A stretch of DNA of 14,602 nucleotides from Gemmiger_A avium (GTDB taxonomy: Bacteria > Bacillota > Clostridia > Oscillospirales > Ruminococcaceae): NCBI GenBank assembly GCA_019114585.1, contig DXFE01000125.1:1-14602 (forward strand). Reading direction: 5' to 3'. Every line of letters starts with the position of its first letter. Position 1 is the stretch's first letter. This document shows positions 14,396 through 14,602 of this stretch, one piece after another. A model generated the notes under the pieces. The model ran no database searches, was not told where the DNA came from, and saw nothing but the letters and a program-made list of their open reading frames with translations. Position numbers and translations under genes: made by a program.

Positions 14396-14602
14396 TTATT
14401 CAGAAACCTGTTTCAGCTGCTTTCTCTCGTAGATCAGCAGCCCCAGCGAAAGCAGAAATGCCAGACCATTCGCCACGGGGCCGGTCCACAGCACGCCCAC
14501 CACACCCAGGAACATGGGCAGGATCAGGGCGGCGGGAATAAAGAAGATAATCTGCCGGGCCAGGGACAGAATGGCGGACTTCACCGGCTTGCCCACCGCC
14601 TG
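14396..14602 (-). CDS. MATE-family efflux transporter, C-terminal end (cut by window edge)
   Basis: The last 68 residues of a membrane transporter whose start lies beyond the right edge. The sequence QAVGKPVKSAILSLARQ followed by FFIPAALILPMFLG and a final helix (PVANGLAFLLSLGLLIYER) matches the C-terminal two helices and the GKP-K-L-SR-Q linker of MATE multidrug/Na+ exporters. A GTG inside the frame (14596) could be mistaken for a start, but reading continues upstream of it. It heads the visible part of the group with the cytidylate-kinase-like and radical SAM genes. Confidence 0.85.
   Translation of the reverse strand, partial: QAVGKPVKSAILSLARQIIFFIPAALILPMFLGVVGVLWTGPVANGLAFLLSLGLLIYERKQLKQVSE

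Overview
The window is GC-rich bacterial DNA with dense, short-spaced operons. Strong AGGAGG-type ribosome binding sites, sigma-A-like promoters and many rho-independent terminators are visible. The gene content (MerR-aldo/keto reductase pair, EFR1-type flavodoxin/ferredoxin, cytidylate-kinase-like protein, RpiR-linked sugar ABC importer, MATE pump) suggests an anaerobic high-GC clostridium, probably a gut Oscillospiraceae/Ruminococcaceae member. That assignment is inferred from gene style, not from a marker gene.

Layout. (1) 1-2149, minus: an MMPL/RND-type exporter running off the left edge and disrupted by two in-frame stops and an apparent one-base frameshift at its start. It follows a MerR-type regulator (2186-2584, minus). 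(2) 2712-4170, plus: an aldo/keto reductase and a flavin-reductase-fold protein, divergent from merR. Their promoter has the 19-bp spacer and internal inverted repeat typical of MerR control; a strong terminator follows. (3) 4309-5319, plus: an unrecognised four-helix membrane protein and a 68-residue coiled-coil protein, ending at a terminator shared with the next, convergent operon. (4) 5373-8012, minus: PadR regulator, tandem flavodoxin-like iron-sulfur flavoprotein and EFR1-type flavodoxin/ferredoxin, a compact redox operon. (5) 8123-11241, minus: ABC importer ATPase and two permeases, divergent from an RpiR regulator (11432-12298, plus). The second permease is fused in frame to the C-terminal part of a Cof-type HAD phosphatase. 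(6) 12387-14602, minus: end of a MATE exporter, a cytidylate-kinase-like protein and a radical SAM protein with extra C-terminal cysteines.

How they work together. Regions 1-2 look like an aldehyde/electrophile-response module. Region 4 is a self-regulated flavin/Fe-S electron-transfer module. Region 5 is a sugar or phosphorylated-sugar uptake locus under RpiR control.

I see no convincing wholly new defence or mobile system, no CRISPR array, no tRNA/rRNA and no insertion sequence. The most notable signals are two damaged loci: the permease-HAD chimera, which looks like the scar of a deletion that also removed the expected substrate-binding-protein gene, and the multiply interrupted MMPL gene. 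Both could be real gene decay or assembly/sequencing error.
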